A stretch of DNA of 64,000 nucleotides from Paludibacter sp. (GTDB taxonomy: Bacteria > Bacteroidota > Bacteroidia > Bacteroidales > Paludibacteraceae), in NCBI GenBank assembly GCA_019163375.1, contig JAFLKK010000002.1, forward strand, positions 203,384 through 267,383. Reading direction: 5' to 3'. The notes beneath the pieces are model-generated. The model did not search any database and was not told where the DNA came from. It was given only the letters and a program-made list of their open reading frames with translations. Below, piece by piece: positions 44,987-55,214 of this stretch. A program made the translations under genes and the position numbers. Numbering within the stretch: the first letter of the stretch is position 1; the number at the start of each line of letters is the position of its first letter.

Positions 44987-47900
44987 ATAAAAAAAACACT
45001 CAAAATATTCGGTTTTAGCGTAGCAGGAATCATTCTTTTTTTTGCAACAATTTTTATTTTGCTCAGAATGAGTAAGGTACAGAATTTTATTGCCCAATCC
45101 GTAGTTGCCGAACTCTCCGACAAGCTTCACTCCAAAGTGACCCTTGGTAGTGTTGATTACAAATTTTTCAATACAATTTCCTTGAACGAATTGTATGTAG
45201 AAGATCAGCAGCGCGATACGCTTTTGTACGTAAGCCATGCCAATGCACATTTCAATTTTTGGAAAATATTTAAATCTAAAATTCTGATTACTTCGGTAGA
45301 ATTGGATGAGTTTTATGGAAACCTGAAAATAGATAAGGCTGGTCATAGCAATCTCGACTTTGTAATTAATGCATTTAAGAAACCGAAAACAAAAGATTCA
45401 ACAAATGTCGAATACCGGATTAATCATTTTAAGATGAAGAATTCGGCATTTTCGTATACTAACCTGAAAGCGTACAAACCGAACCCCAAAAGTGCATTTA
45501 ATGGAAATAAGCTTAGATTCAGCAAAATAAATGCTGATATAGCTCTTGATATATTGAATAAAGATACCTTGAGTGCTCGCGTGTTGCATCTAAGTACTGT
45601 TGAGCATTCAGGTTTGATACTTACCGATTTCAAGACTCAAATTATGGGTTCTTCAAAAGGCGTGTCGTTCCCCAAAATTGAATTAAAGTTGCCGAATTCT
45701 GAATTGCACCTTGATAGTGTGCGCATGAAATTTGATAGTCCGGCCGATTTAAAACAGTTTGCAGAGAAAGTGCGTTGGAGTATTCCAATTAGCCGTTCAC
45801 ATATCGCATTGTCCGATTTTAAGGCTTTTATTCCCGACTTTAATAACGTAAAAGGAGTGGTTGCACTTCAGGGGTTAATTTCAGGAAGGATTTCGAGTCT
45901 GCGCTTCAAAAAAATTAATTTACAATATGGAAAATCGTTTCGATTAAATGCCGACCTTGATATCAATGGTTTGCCGAACTTAAGCGAAGCCTTTATTTAT
46001 GGTCAGATAAATGATCTTCATTTTGAGAAAAATGATATTCAGGATTTTATTGCGGATGTCTCCAAAAAGCCATTTGTGCTGCCAAAAGAAGTTGATCGTC
46101 TGGGGATGATTCGATACAAAGGAAATATCTCCGGATTTTTGAGTAATCTGGTGGCCTACGGAAATTTGAATACTAATGTGGGTAGTATTTCGACCGATAT
46201 TTTGCTGAAATTCGAAAATAAATTGCAAGATCTGACCTACAATGGTACCATTAAATCGAGTAACTTACAGTTGGGCAAATTGCTAATGAATAAGCAATTG
46301 GGCAAAATTGCGTTTAATTTCAATACAAAAGGAAAGAAGATAGGTGCTTCGAGTCTGCAAGGCGAAATAAAAGCGAATGTTACTGAGTTTGAATTTAAAG
46401 AATACTCCTATCGCGACATACAGTTGAATGGGCAATACGATGGGCAAGGCTTTGATGGGAGCGTGGATATTGAGGATGAAAATATTCAGGCACATTTTAA
46501 TGGGGTTATTGACAATAGTCATAAATTGCCCATCTATAATTTCGAATTACAGGTGCCAGTCGTAAATCTGCATGCACTTCATTTGAGCGACAAATATCCT
46601 GGAGCTACGCTTTCGTTCAATGGAAGAACGAATATGGTTGGAAATTCGCTTGATAATATAAATGGATATGTGCTGTTTGATGGAATACGATTTATTAATC
46701 AGAATAAGATATTGAACGTAAATGAAGTGAAACTTGAATCGCGGATTATTAATAATTCTACCAATTTTGTAGTTTCGTCCGATTATGTAAATGGTTCTGT
46801 AAATGGAGATTTCAGGTACAGTACTATAGGCAAAACGATTTCAAATATAGTTCAGCATTATTTACCTGCGTTGGCAGCAGCTAAGAAAACTGAAATTCAT
46901 AATTACGATAATCATGTGAGCTTTGACTTGAAAATAGAGAAAACCACCGAATTGTCTGAAGTGTTAGCATTGCCTTATGCGTTAGACGGTGTATCTACCC
47001 TGAAGGGTTCTATTGATGAAGGCTTGAATAAAATAGATTTAGTTGTGAATGTGCCGTCGTTAAAATCATCGAAACAAAAAATAAATAATCTAACCCTACA
47101 TATTAATAATCCAAATCAGGTGTTGCAGCTGACTTCCAATGCTCAGCTTGAAGGGAAAAAGGGGTTGACGGCTGTTTCTTTGGTGTCTTCGGCGGCAAAG
47201 GATTCCGTATCGAGTCATTTGAACTGGCAAGATTTAACGAAACTGACTACTGTTGGCGAAATTAAAGCCATAACGAAGTTTAGAAAAGAAAATTCAAAAA
47301 TGGCTGCAACATTGTCGCTGTTACCTACAAATGTTGTTATTTCCGATTCTGTTTGGAGTATTCATCCATCTACTATTGATTTTAATACTGATAGCACAAT
47401 AGCTATTCATAATTTCCGCTTCGACAGTAAAACACAGTTTATACATGTCGATGGTTTGGCATCTAAAAATCAGAAAGATGTGGTGGCAGTTGATTTAAAC
47501 AAAGTAGACCTGGGGTTTGTGTTGCATAATATTCTAAAATTGAAAGGAATAACTATAGGTGGTATTGTTACCGGGAAGGCTACGCTTCTTAGTTTGCTGA
47601 AGCAACCTGTGTTTGAAGCTAATCTTTTTGTAAAAGATGCGCAGTTAAATCATAATGTGATTGGTGATGTTCAGTTGTTCTCCACCTGGGATAGGCCTAA
47701 TCAGCAGATGTACATTACCGGTGATTTTGTTAATGATAAAAATATGCCTATTGCCAATGCAAAAGGAGTGTTTGTGCCAAAAACCGATTCGCTCGACTTT
47801 ATTATTGATGCTCATAAACTAAGTGTTCAGTTTCTTACTCCGTATTTTGAAAGTATAGTGCAAAATGTGAAGGGGCTAGCTTCAGGCAAAATAAGGATGT

Positions 47901-49438
47901 TTGGTCCATCTAAAACTATTGGTTTTGAGGGCGATGTTATGATTGAAGAAGGACAAGGGTCGGTAAAGATGTTGAAAACGACTTATTTCTTTAATGATTC
48001 AATACACTTAAAACGAAAGACCATAGAATTTCGGAACATTACCATCTATGATCAGGAGCGTAATCCGGCTAGTATGAATGCGTTGATGAAGCACAACGGT
48101 TCATTCCAACATATGAATTATGATGTAAAGATAAAGGGTAATAATATGTTAGCACTTAACACGCATGCCGAGGATAACGAATATTTCTTCGGGAAAGCGT
48201 ACGCAAATGGTACGGTTCACATTTACGGAGATGATAAAGTAGCAAATATTGACGTAAATGCTGTTTCTCAACCGCAAACCAAGTGTTATATTCAAATGGG
48301 GGGAGCGTCAAAAGCATCGGATAATAATTTTATCAATTTTGTAAATAAGAAAGTAATCGTTCAGAAGGATGAAGTGGTTGCAAAGTCTCAGAGTAATTTT
48401 AATGTGAAGGTGAACTTGCAGATTGATGTAAATCCTAATGCCGAAATGGAGCTGATTGTTGACCCCAAAGCGGGTGATATCATTACCGGACGTGGAAATG
48501 GAAATCTTCGGGTGGCTTTCGATTCATTCTCTGATATAAAACTTTATGGTACATATGTTATCGACAATGGCTATTATTTGTTTACGCTTCAAAATCTGAT
48601 TCGTAAAGAATTTAAAATTGACCGTGGAAGCACTTTGTCGTGGACCGGAAATCCTTTTTCGGCCCAGGTGAATATTCGGGCATTGTATCCGCTAACTGCT
48701 TCGTTGCGCGATTTGATGAGCGAAGATCAATTAAAATCGATGCGATCGAGTGTGCCGGTAAACTGCGTGCTAAAACTGACGGACGATTTGATGAAGCCGA
48801 CTGTGAAATTTGATGTGGAACTGCCGTCGAGCGATGAGGGTGTGAAGCAACAGGTACGGAATATTATTAATACGGACGAGATGATGAATCGGCAGATTGT
48901 GTATCTGCTGATGTTCAATAAGTTCTATCAACCAGAATATCTAAGAGCAGCAACTTCGAATGTATTGAATAGTGAGGGACTTTCGTTTGCCGTTTCAACC
49001 TTAAGTGCACAGGTTAACTCGTTAGTGAATAAAGTAACAAAAACAAATAGTATCTCGGTAGGGTTTGATTATCGACAAACGGATATGGAAAGTAGTGATA
49101 TTCAGGCCAAAATATTTGTGCAGCCGAATAATCGTTGGGTGGTGAATGGAAATATCGGTTACAGGAATGACCTTCAGAATACAAATCCAAATGCGAATAA
49201 ATTTATTGGCGATGTGGATATTGAATATTTACTTACCGAATCAGGAAAATTCCGATTGAAAGGATATAACCATACAGTTGATCGATACCATTTGGGAACG
49301 GCAAAAACAACTCAGGGTTTTGGATTCATGTACAAAGAAGATTTTAAAAACTTTGATGATTTGTTTAGCTATTACTGGCGTTTGCTGTCGGGATCGAGTA
49401 AAAAGAAAACCAATGAAGGAACAAAAGAAACGAAATAG
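44987..49438 (+). CDS. tamB: TamB-like translocation/assembly module protein with apparent non-ATG start
   Basis: A giant protein of about 1480 residues, almost all beta-strand, ending in the DUF490 (TamB) domain: LRVAFDSFSDIKLYGTYV and SLTLSWTGNPFS-like segments near residue 1180, then MNRQIVYLLMFNKF. TamB spans the periplasm and helps lipid transport or outer-membrane protein assembly. The essential N-terminal anchor (KKTLKIFGFSVAGIILFFAT) is encoded upstream of the first ATG (45068) and TTG (45059), and the open frame back to a stop at 44939 has no ATG, GTG or TTG. The best start is ATA at 44987, giving M-K-K-T-L; a sequencing error is the main alternative. The DUF3256 gene overlaps its end by 26 bases. 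Confidence 0.82.
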   Translation: MKKTLKIFGFSVAGIILFFATIFILLRMSKVQNFIAQSVVAELSDKLHSKVTLGSVDYKFFNTISLNELYVEDQQRDTLLYVSHANAHFNFWKIFKSKILITSVELDEFYGNLKIDKAGHSNLDFVINAFKKPKTKDSTNVEYRINHFKMKNSAFSYTNLKAYKPNPKSAFNGNKLRFSKINADIALDILNKDTLSARVLHLSTVEHSGLILTDFKTQIMGSSKGVSFPKIELKLPNSELHLDSVRMKFDSPADLKQFAEKVRWSIPISRSHIALSDFKAFIPDFNNVKGVVALQGLISGRISSLRFKKINLQYGKSFRLNADLDINGLPNLSEAFIYGQINDLHFEKNDIQDFIADVSKKPFVLPKEVDRLGMIRYKGNISGFLSNLVAYGNLNTNVGSISTDILLKFENKLQDLTYNGTIKSSNLQLGKLLMNKQLGKIAFNFNTKGKKIGASSLQGEIKANVTEFEFKEYSYRDIQLNGQYDGQGFDGSVDIEDENIQAHFNGVIDNSHKLPIYNFELQVPVVNLHALHLSDKYPGATLSFNGRTNMVGNSLDNINGYVLFDGIRFINQNKILNVNEVKLESRIINNSTNFVVSSDYVNGSVNGDFRYSTIGKTISNIVQHYLPALAAAKKTEIHNYDNHVSFDLKIEKTTELSEVLALPYALDGVSTLKGSIDEGLNKIDLVVNVPSLKSSKQKINNLTLHINNPNQVLQLTSNAQLEGKKGLTAVSLVSSAAKDSVSSHLNWQDLTKLTTVGEIKAITKFRKENSKMAATLSLLPTNVVISDSVWSIHPSTIDFNTDSTIAIHNFRFDSKTQFIHVDGLASKNQKDVVAVDLNKVDLGFVLHNILKLKGITIGGIVTGKATLLSLLKQPVFEANLFVKDAQLNHNVIGDVQLFSTWDRPNQQMYITGDFVNDKNMPIANAKGVFVPKTDSLDFIIDAHKLSVQFLTPYFESIVQNVKGLASGKIRMFGPSKTIGFEGDVMIEEGQGSVKMLKTTYFFNDSIHLKRKTIEFRNITIYDQERNPASMNALMKHNGSFQHMNYDVKIKGNNMLALNTHAEDNEYFFGKAYANGTVHIYGDDKVANIDVNAVSQPQTKCYIQMGGASKASDNNFINFVNKKVIVQKDEVVAKSQSNFNVKVNLQIDVNPNAEMELIVDPKAGDIITGRGNGNLRVAFDSFSDIKLYGTYVIDNGYYLFTLQNLIRKEFKIDRGSTLSWTGNPFSAQVNIRALYPLTASLRDLMSEDQLKSMRSSVPVNCVLKLTDDLMKPTVKFDVELPSSDEGVKQQVRNIINTDEMMNRQIVYLLMFNKFYQPEYLRAATSNVLNSEGLSFAVSTLSAQVNSLVNKVTKTNSISVGFDYRQTDMESSDIQAKIFVQPNNRWVVNGNIGYRNDLQNTNPNANKFIGDVDIEYLLTESGKFRLKGYNHTVDRYHLGTAKTTQGFGFMYKEDFKNFDDLFSYYWRLLSGSSKKKTNEGTKETK

Positions 49439-50075
49439 ATGGTTCGTGTTGTGCGGCGTTATGCTGTGCAATCAATTTATTGCAGCTCAGAATATAGAGA
49501 AGTTATATGTGGCTATGCCTGATGTGTTGAATCCTACGTTGAGTAAGCAAAATAGGTTAGAGTTGGTGGAATATTATAAGTCTGGTCATGGTGATAGTAT
49601 CGCCAATCGGTTTGGAAAAAGTGCACACTTGCTAACGTTAGATTCGCTGAATAGCTTTGTGCAGGTGAAGAACACGTCTAGTAGCTCTTTTGCTATGAAA
49701 GTGCTTAGGTTGGACGATAACAAGCCTGTGTTGGGTGTTATTCGTACGGTGTGTGCTCCGGTTTGTCAGTCGGTCATCGAGTTCTATGATACAACATGGA
49801 AGCCGATGCCTCTTCAGTTTATTCTGCCGAAGGCGATTGAGTGGGTGAATAAAACGAAAGTGGATAGTACAGATCTTGATATGCATTGGGTTGAAAGTGT
49901 ATTGCGGAATAGCTTCGTCTCACTAAGTTTTGATTCGGTGACAGGAGCGATTATTGCAAAAAATAATAGTACCGATTTTATGAGCGATGAAGATCGAAAG
50001 CTTATAGCACCATTGTTGGATGATAAGGCAATACGATTTGAATTACAGAATAATAGATGGCAACGCAAGCCATAA
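49413..50075 (+). CDS. DUF3256-type secreted protein
   Basis: A 220-residue protein with a basic start (MKEQKKRNRW), a hydrophobic signal segment (FVLCGVMLCNQFIAAQ) and a mature region beginning NIEKLYVAMPDVLNPTLS. This matches the DUF3256 family of Bacteroidales, whose function is unknown. I chose the ATG at 49413, which overlaps tamB by 26 bases and suggests translational coupling; the longer reading from 49278 lies inside tamB. Its position directly behind tamB hints at an envelope role. Confidence 0.8.
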   Translation: MKEQKKRNRWFVLCGVMLCNQFIAAQNIEKLYVAMPDVLNPTLSKQNRLELVEYYKSGHGDSIANRFGKSAHLLTLDSLNSFVQVKNTSSSSFAMKVLRLDDNKPVLGVIRTVCAPVCQSVIEFYDTTWKPMPLQFILPKAIEWVNKTKVDSTDLDMHWVESVLRNSFVSLSFDSVTGAIIAKNNSTDFMSDEDRKLIAPLLDDKAIRFELQNNRWQRKP

Positions 50076-50109
50076 AAAAAGCCTCTGGAAATTTCCAGAG
50101 GCTTTTTTT
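50074..50109. terminator. perfect bidirectional terminator
   Basis: AAAAAAAGCCTCTGGAAA and its exact complement form an 18-bp stem, with T-runs in both directions. It serves the DUF3256 gene and rpmE. Confidence 0.92.
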
Positions 50110-50127
50110 ATACGTTTTTATTACGAC

Positions 50128-50388
50128 TTATTTTTTGCTTTCGATGCGTTTTGCATAACGAGTCATAAATTTGTCAACACGTCCTGCAGTATCCACCAAA
50201 TTCGATTTGCCAGTGTAGAAAGGGTGTGATGAACTTGAGATTTCCATTTTCACAACTGGATAAGTTACACCATCAATGTCGATAGTTTCCTTTGTGTTTA
50301 CGGTTGAACGAGAGATAAAGGTGTCGCCGTTCGACATGTCTTTAAATGCTACCGGACGATAGTTTTCTGGATGAATTCCGCTTTTCAT
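50128..50388 (-). CDS. rpmE: 50S ribosomal protein L31, type B
   Basis: An 86-residue protein starting MKSGIHPENYRPVAFKDMS and containing SSSSHPFYTGKSNLVDTAGR. It is the type B (zinc-free) form, lacking the Cys pairs of the metal-binding L31. It has its own well-formed promoter and shares a terminator with the convergent DUF3256 gene. Confidence 0.95.
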   Translation of the reverse strand: MKSGIHPENYRPVAFKDMSNGDTFISRSTVNTKETIDIDGVTYPVVKMEISSSSHPFYTGKSNLVDTAGRVDKFMTRYAKRIESKK

Positions 50389-50434
50389 ATCTGTATGTTT
50401 TAATTTATTTTTTCGGTGTTTCTGTTTCGGCTTG

Positions 50435-50465
50435 CAAAAGTACTAATTTTCATCTAATAATCAAA
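50435..50465 (-). promoter_or_regulatory. promoter of rpmE
   Basis: Minus strand: TTTG, 19 bases, TACTTTTG, a close match to the consensus, about 45 bases before the rpmE ATG. Confidence 0.7.
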
Positions 50466-50573
50466 CTATTTCCGGAAATATTATTTTCAAAAATAGATGT
50501 ATGCAGAATATTGCAGTTTTTTTGTATTTATTCCACTGATATATAGTGATATATCGAAATGTTTATTGTTGAA

Positions 50574-51473
50574 TTATTTTGATCCAAGGTACAAAAGAAA
50601 CATTCCAATTAAGACTCCAATCAAATCCAGTACTTTGAGTTTTATGTTTTTGTCGCGCAAAACAAAAGCTCCATAGAAAAAAGGAACAATAACGCCCGAG
50701 CGACGAATGGTAGAAACTACCGAAATCATAGAATCAGGCAACGTTAGCGCGTAGAAATAAACGAAATCTGCCGTTACCAGAAAGAGCGAAATAAAGAAAA
50801 TAGCCCATTTAAAAGTAAAAGGTGTTGTTTTCTCCCTGGTTGGCGCCCATAAAAAAAGCGTGATCAGTCCCATGATAATGGCCTGATAAAATGTATAATA
50901 GACTTGTACCGACATGGCATCGTATCTGTTCATTAGGTATTTGTCGAACAGTCCGCTCAGTGCGCCCGTTAAAGTGGCCATTACGATAAACCAAAACCAT
51001 TTGTTGGTTCTGAATGATATTCCTTCTTTTTTGCCAACTACCGAGAACATGAAAAACGAAACCAGGGTGATACCCACACCGGCAGCCTGAAAACCGTTTA
51101 GTTTCTCTCCGAAAATCAACATAGCGCCAACTACTGTCCAAACGGGTTGTGTGGCTTTGATAGGTGATGCTAGCGACAGTGGTAGATGTTTTAGCGCAAA
51201 GTAAGCAAAGAGCCAGGAAGTAAGTACGATAACTGCTTTGAGAACAAATAGCATATGCGCGTGAAAATCGACTCGCGGCACGAAGAATATGGAATCTTTT
51301 AAAGTATTGGGGAAAAATTCAGAAAGGAATAAAAACGGAATGAGTGTGAGGCATGAAAACAAAATCGACACAAAGATTACCGGGATAACAGCATTTTTAT
51401 TTAATGAAACTTTTTTGAAAACTTCGTACGAACCTAATAAAATAGCAGAAATAAAAGCGAGGATTAACCACAT
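50574..51473 (-). CDS. EamA/DMT-family transporter
   Basis: A 299-residue inner-membrane protein with ten hydrophobic segments in two homologous halves (EamA repeats). Diagnostic pieces are SLASPIKATQPVWTVVGAML near residue 92 and the mirrored DSMISVVSTIRRSGVIVPFF near 238. Members export or import small metabolites; the substrate cannot be read from sequence. The next gene on the strand, truA, is unrelated. The 39-base gap before it is built of short AAATTGAGA-like words. Confidence 0.85.
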   Translation of the reverse strand: MWLILAFISAILLGSYEVFKKVSLNKNAVIPVIFVSILFSCLTLIPFLFLSEFFPNTLKDSIFFVPRVDFHAHMLFVLKAVIVLTSWLFAYFALKHLPLSLASPIKATQPVWTVVGAMLIFGEKLNGFQAAGVGITLVSFFMFSVVGKKEGISFRTNKWFWFIVMATLTGALSGLFDKYLMNRYDAMSVQVYYTFYQAIIMGLITLFLWAPTREKTTPFTFKWAIFFISLFLVTADFVYFYALTLPDSMISVVSTIRRSGVIVPFFYGAFVLRDKNIKLKVLDLIGVLIGMFLLYLGSK

Positions 51474-51512
51474 ATTATAATTGAGAATTTAAAATTAAAA
51501 ATTGAGAGTAGC

Positions 51513-52265
51513 TTAAATAAAGATACTCTCAGGATATTTGATGTCAACCAGATATAAGCCCTGAGCGGGTACTGATGTTCCGGCTTTACATCTGTTTTCC
51601 GATTCGATAACCTTTCGGAAATCATCAATGGTCATTTTTCCACGTCCCACTTCGAGCAATGTGCCCACGATGGCGCGTACCATATTCCGCAAAAACCGAT
51701 CGGCCTGAATGGTGAATACCCACTCGTCGCCTTGCTTTGTCCAACCGGCATGCGAGATATCGCAGTTATTGGTCATGGCATCGGTGTGAAGTTTGCTGAA
51801 ACTGGTGAAATCGCGATATTCTTTGAGTGTTTGTGCAGCTTCGTTCATTGCTTCAAAGTCCAGCTGGTGACTTAGGCGGGTGGCAAGTTCGTTTCTGAAA
51901 GCATCCTTAGAAGTGATAACATGGTACTCGTAGCGTCGGGCGTTAGCATCAAAACGAGCATGTGCATTCGGTTGAACTTCAACAATTTTGAAAACAGCAA
52001 TGTCATTTGGCAAAAAGCTATTGAGTTTGGCCACTAAATCAAAATTTGAAGGCAAGTCGGTCTCCAAATCGAAATGAGCAACCATGAGCTTTGCGTGTAC
52101 GCCGGCATCTGTTCTGCCGGCACCTGTCAGTTCCAGTTCGGTACGCAAAATAGTGCTCAAAGCCTTTATCAGTACTTCTTGTACCGATATGCCGTTGGGT
52201 TGCACTTGCCAGCCGTGGTAGGCAGTGCCTTTGTACGAAAAATAGAGGAAGTAACGTTTTTTCAC
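51513..52265 (-). CDS. truA: tRNA pseudouridine synthase A
   Basis: A 250-residue enzyme with [20 protein letters not shown] near residue 47, where the Asp of RTDAGVHA is catalytic, and [20 protein letters not shown] near 195. It makes pseudouridine at positions 38-40 of tRNA. I chose the GTG at 52265 (V-K-K-R-Y-F-L); the ATG at 52337 adds residues that do not fit. A -7 box (TATCTTTG, + coordinates 52270-52277) ends only five bases upstream, so the transcript may be leaderless. Confidence 0.9.
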   Translation of the reverse strand: MKKRYFLYFSYKGTAYHGWQVQPNGISVQEVLIKALSTILRTELELTGAGRTDAGVHAKLMVAHFDLETDLPSNFDLVAKLNSFLPNDIAVFKIVEVQPNAHARFDANARRYEYHVITSKDAFRNELATRLSHQLDFEAMNEAAQTLKEYRDFTSFSKLHTDAMTNNCDISHAGWTKQGDEWVFTIQADRFLRNMVRAIVGTLLEVGRGKMTIDDFRKVIESENRCKAGTSVPAQGLYLVDIKYPESIFI

Positions 52266-52269
52266 GGCA

Positions 52270-52277
52270 CAAAGATA
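52270..52277 (-). promoter_or_regulatory. candidate -7 box just before the truA GTG
   Basis: TATCTTTG on the minus strand, five bases before the chosen GTG start; transcription would begin at or slightly inside the start codon. Confidence 0.4.
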
Positions 52278-52377
52278 CGAGTATAATTGATAACTGGCAA
52301 TTGAAGGGTGGTAATTATACCCCGATTTATTGGCCAATTGTTGATGTTATACGTTCTTTATCAGCTAGTTTTAATTG

Positions 52378-54141
52378 TTATTGAAATAGTTTTTCAATTT
52401 TATCCGCATAGTATGCCTCAATCACGTTCCGTTTTATTTTAAGAGTAGGGGAGAGGAATCCGATTGGTTGCGTCCATTCTTCGGGTACAAGCAGGTATCG
52501 TTTTACTTGTTCAAAGTCACCAAAATAATGGTTGTAATGCTTTATTTCAACCTGTAATCGTTTTATTATCAGTGGGTTTTCAATCATTTCCTGATTGGTG
52601 GTATATTCTATTTTGTGTTTTTTGCACCACGATTTAAGGAATGCGAAATCGGGTGAAATTAATGCTGCTGCAAATTGCTTGTTCTCGCCCAGTACAATCA
52701 TATTCTCAATAAATGCCGATTCGGTAAATTTAGATTCGATTGCCTGTGGATTAACGTATTTTCCAAATGAAGTTTTGAAAATGCTTTTTAATCTACCGGT
52801 AATGGTTAGTTGTCCTTTAGCGCCAAGTTTACCAGTGTCACCAGTGTGAAACCAACCGTCTTTATCTATCATTTGTGCTGTGAGTTCGGGGTCTTTATAG
52901 TAACCCAGCATAACATTGTGTCCTCTGCAAATTATTTCGTTGCGATCAGTTAGTCTTACTTCCACACCTTCTAGTGGTAGGCCAACAGTCCCAATCTGTC
53001 TTCCGAATTTAACGCGTTGATGAACGGCAATTACAGGAGAAGTTTCACTCAGTCCATATCCTTCGAAAACAGGCATTCCGATAGCAGAGAAAAATGAGGC
53101 GATATGTGGTTGAATGGCCGAACCACCCGAAACAACAATGTCGAAGTTACCACCAATGGCGGTTCTCCATTTTGAATAAACAAGTTTATCAGCCACTCTG
53201 TGTCTCATGGTATACCATTTACTCATTCCTTCCAATTGGAATTTAGTAGCCAGATTGAAAGCCCAAAAATAGATCAATCTGTTGAAAAATGGCAGCTTTT
53301 TGCCCGATAGATAGAGCTTGTCGTAAATTTTTTCGAGCAAACGAGGCACGCACGACATCATCGTTGGCTGAATTTCTTTTATGTTTTCGGCTATCGTTCC
53401 TAAACTCTCGGCATAATAAACCGACATGCCCAGATATTGATACAAGTACACCAACATGCGTTCGTAAGCATGGCAAAGTGGCAAGAAACTAAGCGCTTTG
53501 TTGCTCCATTTCGAAGGGATATTTTCCAGATGTTTCACGTTGCCAAGAATGTTGCTGTGCGAAAGCATAACACCCTTCTGAGTTCCTGTTGTTCCTGAAG
53601 TGTAAATAATTGTAGCCATATCGCCCGGTTTGACTGCTGCTTTTAACTGCGCTAGTTTTTCGGGTTGCTGATTTTCTTTACCAAGTTCGATTAATTGATC
53701 CAGGTATTTATATTGGCTTTGTTGGTCTACAAAAGTAAAAATTTCTTTAAGTGATTTTATCTCAGGCAAGATGGGTTCTAGTTTGGTACGCAATTCTTTA
53801 CCTTCGATAAATATCATTTTCATCTCGGCATGATTCAGAATGTGTCTGTAATCATCCTGACTGATGGTAGGATAAATAGGGATAGAGATGGCTCCAATCT
53901 GCATAGCAGCAAAGTCGAGCATATTCCATTCAGGACGATTGCTGCTTACAATGGCTACTTTGTCGCCCGGCTCTATGCCCAGCTTCATCATGCCGTAACT
54001 CATGTAGTTTGTAAGCTCAACATATTCCTGAATGCTGAATTTAAGCCATACACCATTACGTTTGCAGGCTAATGCGGTATCTTGTGTGGGATATTTTTCT
54101 AAGTAATTATCCTGTAAGTCAAATAAGCGGGTTACTTCCAT
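52378..54141 (-). CDS. long-chain acyl-CoA synthetase (AMP-forming)
   Basis: A 587-residue ANL-superfamily enzyme. The AMP-binding motif IIYTSGTTGTQKGVMLSHS is near residue 180, FEGYGLSETSPVIAVHQ near 355 and GWFHTGDTGKLGAKGQLTIT near 435. The sequence looks like the bubblegum/FadD15-type synthetases of Bacteroidota. It activates fatty acids to acyl-CoA at the membrane. PurU is 105 bases upstream on the same strand. Confidence 0.92.
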   Translation of the reverse strand: MEVTRLFDLQDNYLEKYPTQDTALACKRNGVWLKFSIQEYVELTNYMSYGMMKLGIEPGDKVAIVSSNRPEWNMLDFAAMQIGAISIPIYPTISQDDYRHILNHAEMKMIFIEGKELRTKLEPILPEIKSLKEIFTFVDQQSQYKYLDQLIELGKENQQPEKLAQLKAAVKPGDMATIIYTSGTTGTQKGVMLSHSNILGNVKHLENIPSKWSNKALSFLPLCHAYERMLVYLYQYLGMSVYYAESLGTIAENIKEIQPTMMSCVPRLLEKIYDKLYLSGKKLPFFNRLIYFWAFNLATKFQLEGMSKWYTMRHRVADKLVYSKWRTAIGGNFDIVVSGGSAIQPHIASFFSAIGMPVFEGYGLSETSPVIAVHQRVKFGRQIGTVGLPLEGVEVRLTDRNEIICRGHNVMLGYYKDPELTAQMIDKDGWFHTGDTGKLGAKGQLTITGRLKSIFKTSFGKYVNPQAIESKFTESAFIENMIVLGENKQFAAALISPDFAFLKSWCKKHKIEYTTNQEMIENPLIIKRLQVEIKHYNHYFGDFEQVKRYLLVPEEWTQPIGFLSPTLKIKRNVIEAYYADKIEKLFQ

Positions 54142-54246
54142 TTTTATTAAATGTTAGAACTAAACGGTAATGTACAAGAAAACAAAAACAAGATTCGAGT
54201 GAACGATTCTTGTTTTGTAGTGAATGACAAAAATGAAAGATTCAGA

Positions 54247-55113
54247 CTATTGAAATACAACGGTTCTGTTTTTGTAGGCCAGAATTTTTCGCTCAATGTG
54301 CTTCTCCACAGCGTGCGAAAGAACTATTTTCTCCAAATCGCGTCCTTTTTTTACTAATTCTTCAACAGTGTCTTTGTGCGAAATGTGGGTTACATCCTGC
54401 TCGATAATTGGACCGGCATCCAAATCGCTTGTGACGTAGTGACTGGTGGCGCCAATTACTTTTACGCCGCGCTGGTGAGCAGCATGATATGGTTTTGCAC
54501 CGGCAAATGCAGGTAAGAATGAATGGTGAATATTAATGATTTTATTTGGAAAATGATCAATAAAATCGGCTGACAGAACTTGCATGTAGCGTGCCAATAC
54601 ACAGAAAGTTACATTGTGTTTTTTGAGCAATTTCAATTGTAGTGCTTCTTGCTCGGCCTTGTTTTCTTTTGTAATAGGGAAAATATGATATTCGATGCCA
54701 AAACGTTTTGCCACGCTTTCCATATCGGGATGATTGCTGATAATCAATGGTATTTCTACATGCCATTCGCCGGCGGCATAACGAGCCAATAAATCGTACA
54801 AGCAGTGCGACATTTTGGAAACGAAAATTGCCATGCGGGGTTTTGTATCCGCAAAATAAAGTCTGAATTCAACATTAAAGCGAGTGGCAATCAATGTTTC
54901 GAAATACTCTTCAATTTTATCTTTAGGAATTTGAAAGTTATCCAGTTCCCATTTCACACGCATGAAAAATACCTTTTCTTCGCGGTTGACATATTGATCC
55001 AGGTATAAAATATTCCCTTTATGTTGATTAATAAACTCGGTAACAACGGCCAAAATTCCAGGTCTGTCGGGGCAATGCATTAGAAGCACTGCTGTATTAT
55101 CATTTCCTTTCAT
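54247..55113 (-). CDS. purU: formyltetrahydrofolate deformylase
   Basis: A 288-residue protein with an N-terminal ACT domain (VLLMHCPDRPGILAVVTEF) and a C-terminal formyltransferase-type domain with IINIHHSFLPAFAGAKPYH near 205 and GATSHYVTSDLDAGPIIEQD near 233, which hold the catalytic Asn, His and Asp of this family. It hydrolyses 10-formyl-THF to THF and formate, supplying formate for PurT or balancing one-carbon units. Its -7 box is 31 bases upstream. Confidence 0.95.
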   Translation of the reverse strand: MKGNDNTAVLLMHCPDRPGILAVVTEFINQHKGNILYLDQYVNREEKVFFMRVKWELDNFQIPKDKIEEYFETLIATRFNVEFRLYFADTKPRMAIFVSKMSHCLYDLLARYAAGEWHVEIPLIISNHPDMESVAKRFGIEYHIFPITKENKAEQEALQLKLLKKHNVTFCVLARYMQVLSADFIDHFPNKIINIHHSFLPAFAGAKPYHAAHQRGVKVIGATSHYVTSDLDAGPIIEQDVTHISHKDTVEELVKKGRDLEKIVLSHAVEKHIERKILAYKNRTVVFQ

Positions 55114-55143
55114 TTAAATTACATTTTTCTTTTAAACAGACTA

Positions 55144-55151
55144 CAAAGATA
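55144..55151 (-). promoter_or_regulatory. candidate -7 box of purU
   Basis: TATCTTTG on the minus strand, 31 bases before the purU ATG. Confidence 0.5.
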
Positions 55152-55214
55152 ACATTTTAATCGTAAACACTGTTTTTTAGACGGATGTCTAATTTAGATT
55201 TATACTAAATATAC

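Noticed and set aside
49278..49412. N-terminal extension of the DUF3256 protein
   Set aside because: Lies inside tamB in another frame; the ATG at 49413 gives a normal signal peptide.
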